Source of the DNA: JANWHZ01 sp035758575
Lineage (GTDB): Bacteria > Patescibacteriota > Saccharimonadia > Saccharimonadales > UBA4665
Reading direction: 5' to 3'
DNA length: 11,757 nt
NCBI GenBank assembly: GCA_035758575.1
Contig: DASTXH010000004.1
Location: forward strand, 1 to 11,757
Part shown: in pieces, positions 11,387 through 11,757 of the stretch
How the letters are laid out: each line of letters starts with the position of its first letter
Numbering within the stretch: position 1 is the first letter of the stretch
Notes under the pieces: model-generated
What the model was told of the DNA's origin: nothing
The model's database searches: none
Seen by the model: the letters and a program-made list of their open reading frames with translations, nothing else
Translations under genes and position numbers: made by a program

Positions 11387-11574
11387 TGTTATGATGGGAA
11401 AAGCGTAGTGCTTACCCCTTACAAGAGAGGTGTAGGCGGGGTTGGCAAAGAAAGTATATTCGTCGTCATAAAAAACAATCACAAAACAGCAATCATAAAG
11501 CCCATACAAACTTAAACGTACTAACAACTAAAATCTCAACCTACATCATAAACCCAAGACATCAGGCACAAACA
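11387..11574 (+). promoter_or_regulatory. Extended -10 and structured, G-poor leader of the last gene
   Basis: The gap 11253-11574 holds no gene. TG-T-TATGAT (11387-11395) could start transcription near 11402; TATATT (11455-11460) is an alternative. CCC at 11415-11417 can pair either with GGG 11396-11398 (closing AAGC/GCTT) or, as ACCCC 11414-11418, with GGGGT 11438-11442 (enclosing TTACA/TGTAG). From 11471 to the ATG only 6 of 104 bases are G, giving an open, C/A-rich leader. Promoter identity is uncertain. Confidence 0.35.
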
Positions 11575-11757
11575 ATGAAACTACCAGACATTACCGCAAA
11601 ACAAGTAGCAATACTCGAGCTCATATACCGTTTCAGGTTCGTAAACCGTATACAGATACAAGCATTGATGCACCATAGAGACTACCGGCGTATCAATGCC
11701 TGGCTGAAAGACTTACGTGAAAAACAGTACGTAGAGTGGATCTACTCAGACCACTTC
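11575..11757 (+). CDS. Replication-relaxation-like winged-helix protein (5' end)
   Basis: The first 61 residues, running off the right edge. Residues 3-58 fit the N-terminal winged helix of the replication-relaxation family found on plasmids and integrated elements: ITAKQVAILELIYRFRFVNR, then IQIQALMHHRD, then RINAWLKDLREKQYVEWIY, that is, helix, recognition helix and wing ending in an arginine/lysine-rich turn. In this family the domain binds DNA near plasmid origins or transfer genes; what the remaining protein does cannot be seen. AGG eight bases before the ATG is a weak Shine-Dalgarno sequence. The start codon is followed by A/C-rich codons that continue the G-poor bias of the leader. Other winged-helix regulators remain possible because the fragment is short. 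Confidence 0.6.
   Translation, partial: MKLPDITAKQVAILELIYRFRFVNRIQIQALMHHRDYRRINAWLKDLREKQYVEWIYSDHF

Noticed and set aside
11401..11418. AAGCGTAGTGCTTACC considered as an oriT nick region of MOBV type
   Set aside because: The resemblance to TAGTGTGTTA is partial, and no relaxase or mobilisation gene is visible in the window.

Overview
The window looks like a fragment of a small-genome bacterium of the Candidate Phyla Radiation, most likely Saccharibacteria (TM7) or a relative. This is an inference from gene content and style: short compact genes, a replication-relaxation-like winged-helix protein at the right end, a RadC-type JAMM protein, many unclassifiable small ORFs, and many genes whose predicted transcription start lies at or within a few bases of the start codon. 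UGA is used as a stop (recombinase, partial left gene), which argues against the UGA-glycine lineages (Gracilibacteria, Absconditabacteria). No rRNA, tRNA, CRISPR array or insertion sequence was recognised.

Layout. (1) 1-149: 3' end of an unrecognised plus-strand gene whose last 23 bases overlap the convergent gene that follows. (2) 127-5426, all minus strand: a TauD/TfdA-type Fe(II)/2-oxoglutarate oxygenase with its own promoter, a hypothetical protein with a weak GIY-YIG-like start, a MazG-like pyrophosphohydrolase, two tiny acidic proteins joined as TAG-ATG, and a 919-aa two-lobed M16 zinc peptidase. (3) 5511-5554: a 15-bp inverted repeat carrying mirror-image extended -10 boxes, between the peptidase gene and a plus-strand operon. 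(4) 5560-7026, plus strand: a tight four-gene operon made of a 66-aa protein ending in a canonical beta-clamp-binding peptide (QLALF), a 189-aa protein of unknown function, a small serine recombinase, and a 42-aa ORF overlapping it by ATGA. (5) 7055-7759, minus: a ribbon-helix-helix plus YfbU-domain protein with a textbook promoter, Shine-Dalgarno sequence and palindromic operator. (6) 7760-8151: a non-coding stretch with four stacked inverted repeats, then a strong promoter facing a strong intrinsic terminator that would yield a hairpin RNA of roughly 44 nt. (7) 8152-10179, plus: a NYN/LabA-type PIN-like nuclease, a DEDDh exonuclease and a membrane-anchored or exported protein with a twin-arginine-like N-terminus. 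(8) 10266-11252: an XRE regulator divergent from a RadC/JAMM protein. (9) 11253-11757: a structured, then strongly G-depleted leader ahead of the 5' end of a replication-relaxation-like gene.

Working together. The clearest candidate for something new is module (4). A mini-protein that probably docks on the sliding clamp is transcribed with a site-specific recombinase and two unknown proteins, from a promoter that shares its operator with the peptidase gene. Module (7) pairs two predicted nucleases next to a possible small RNA, which hints at RNA processing but does not prove it. Regions (8)-(9) have the character of an accessory or integrated element (XRE repressor, RadC, replication-relaxation protein).
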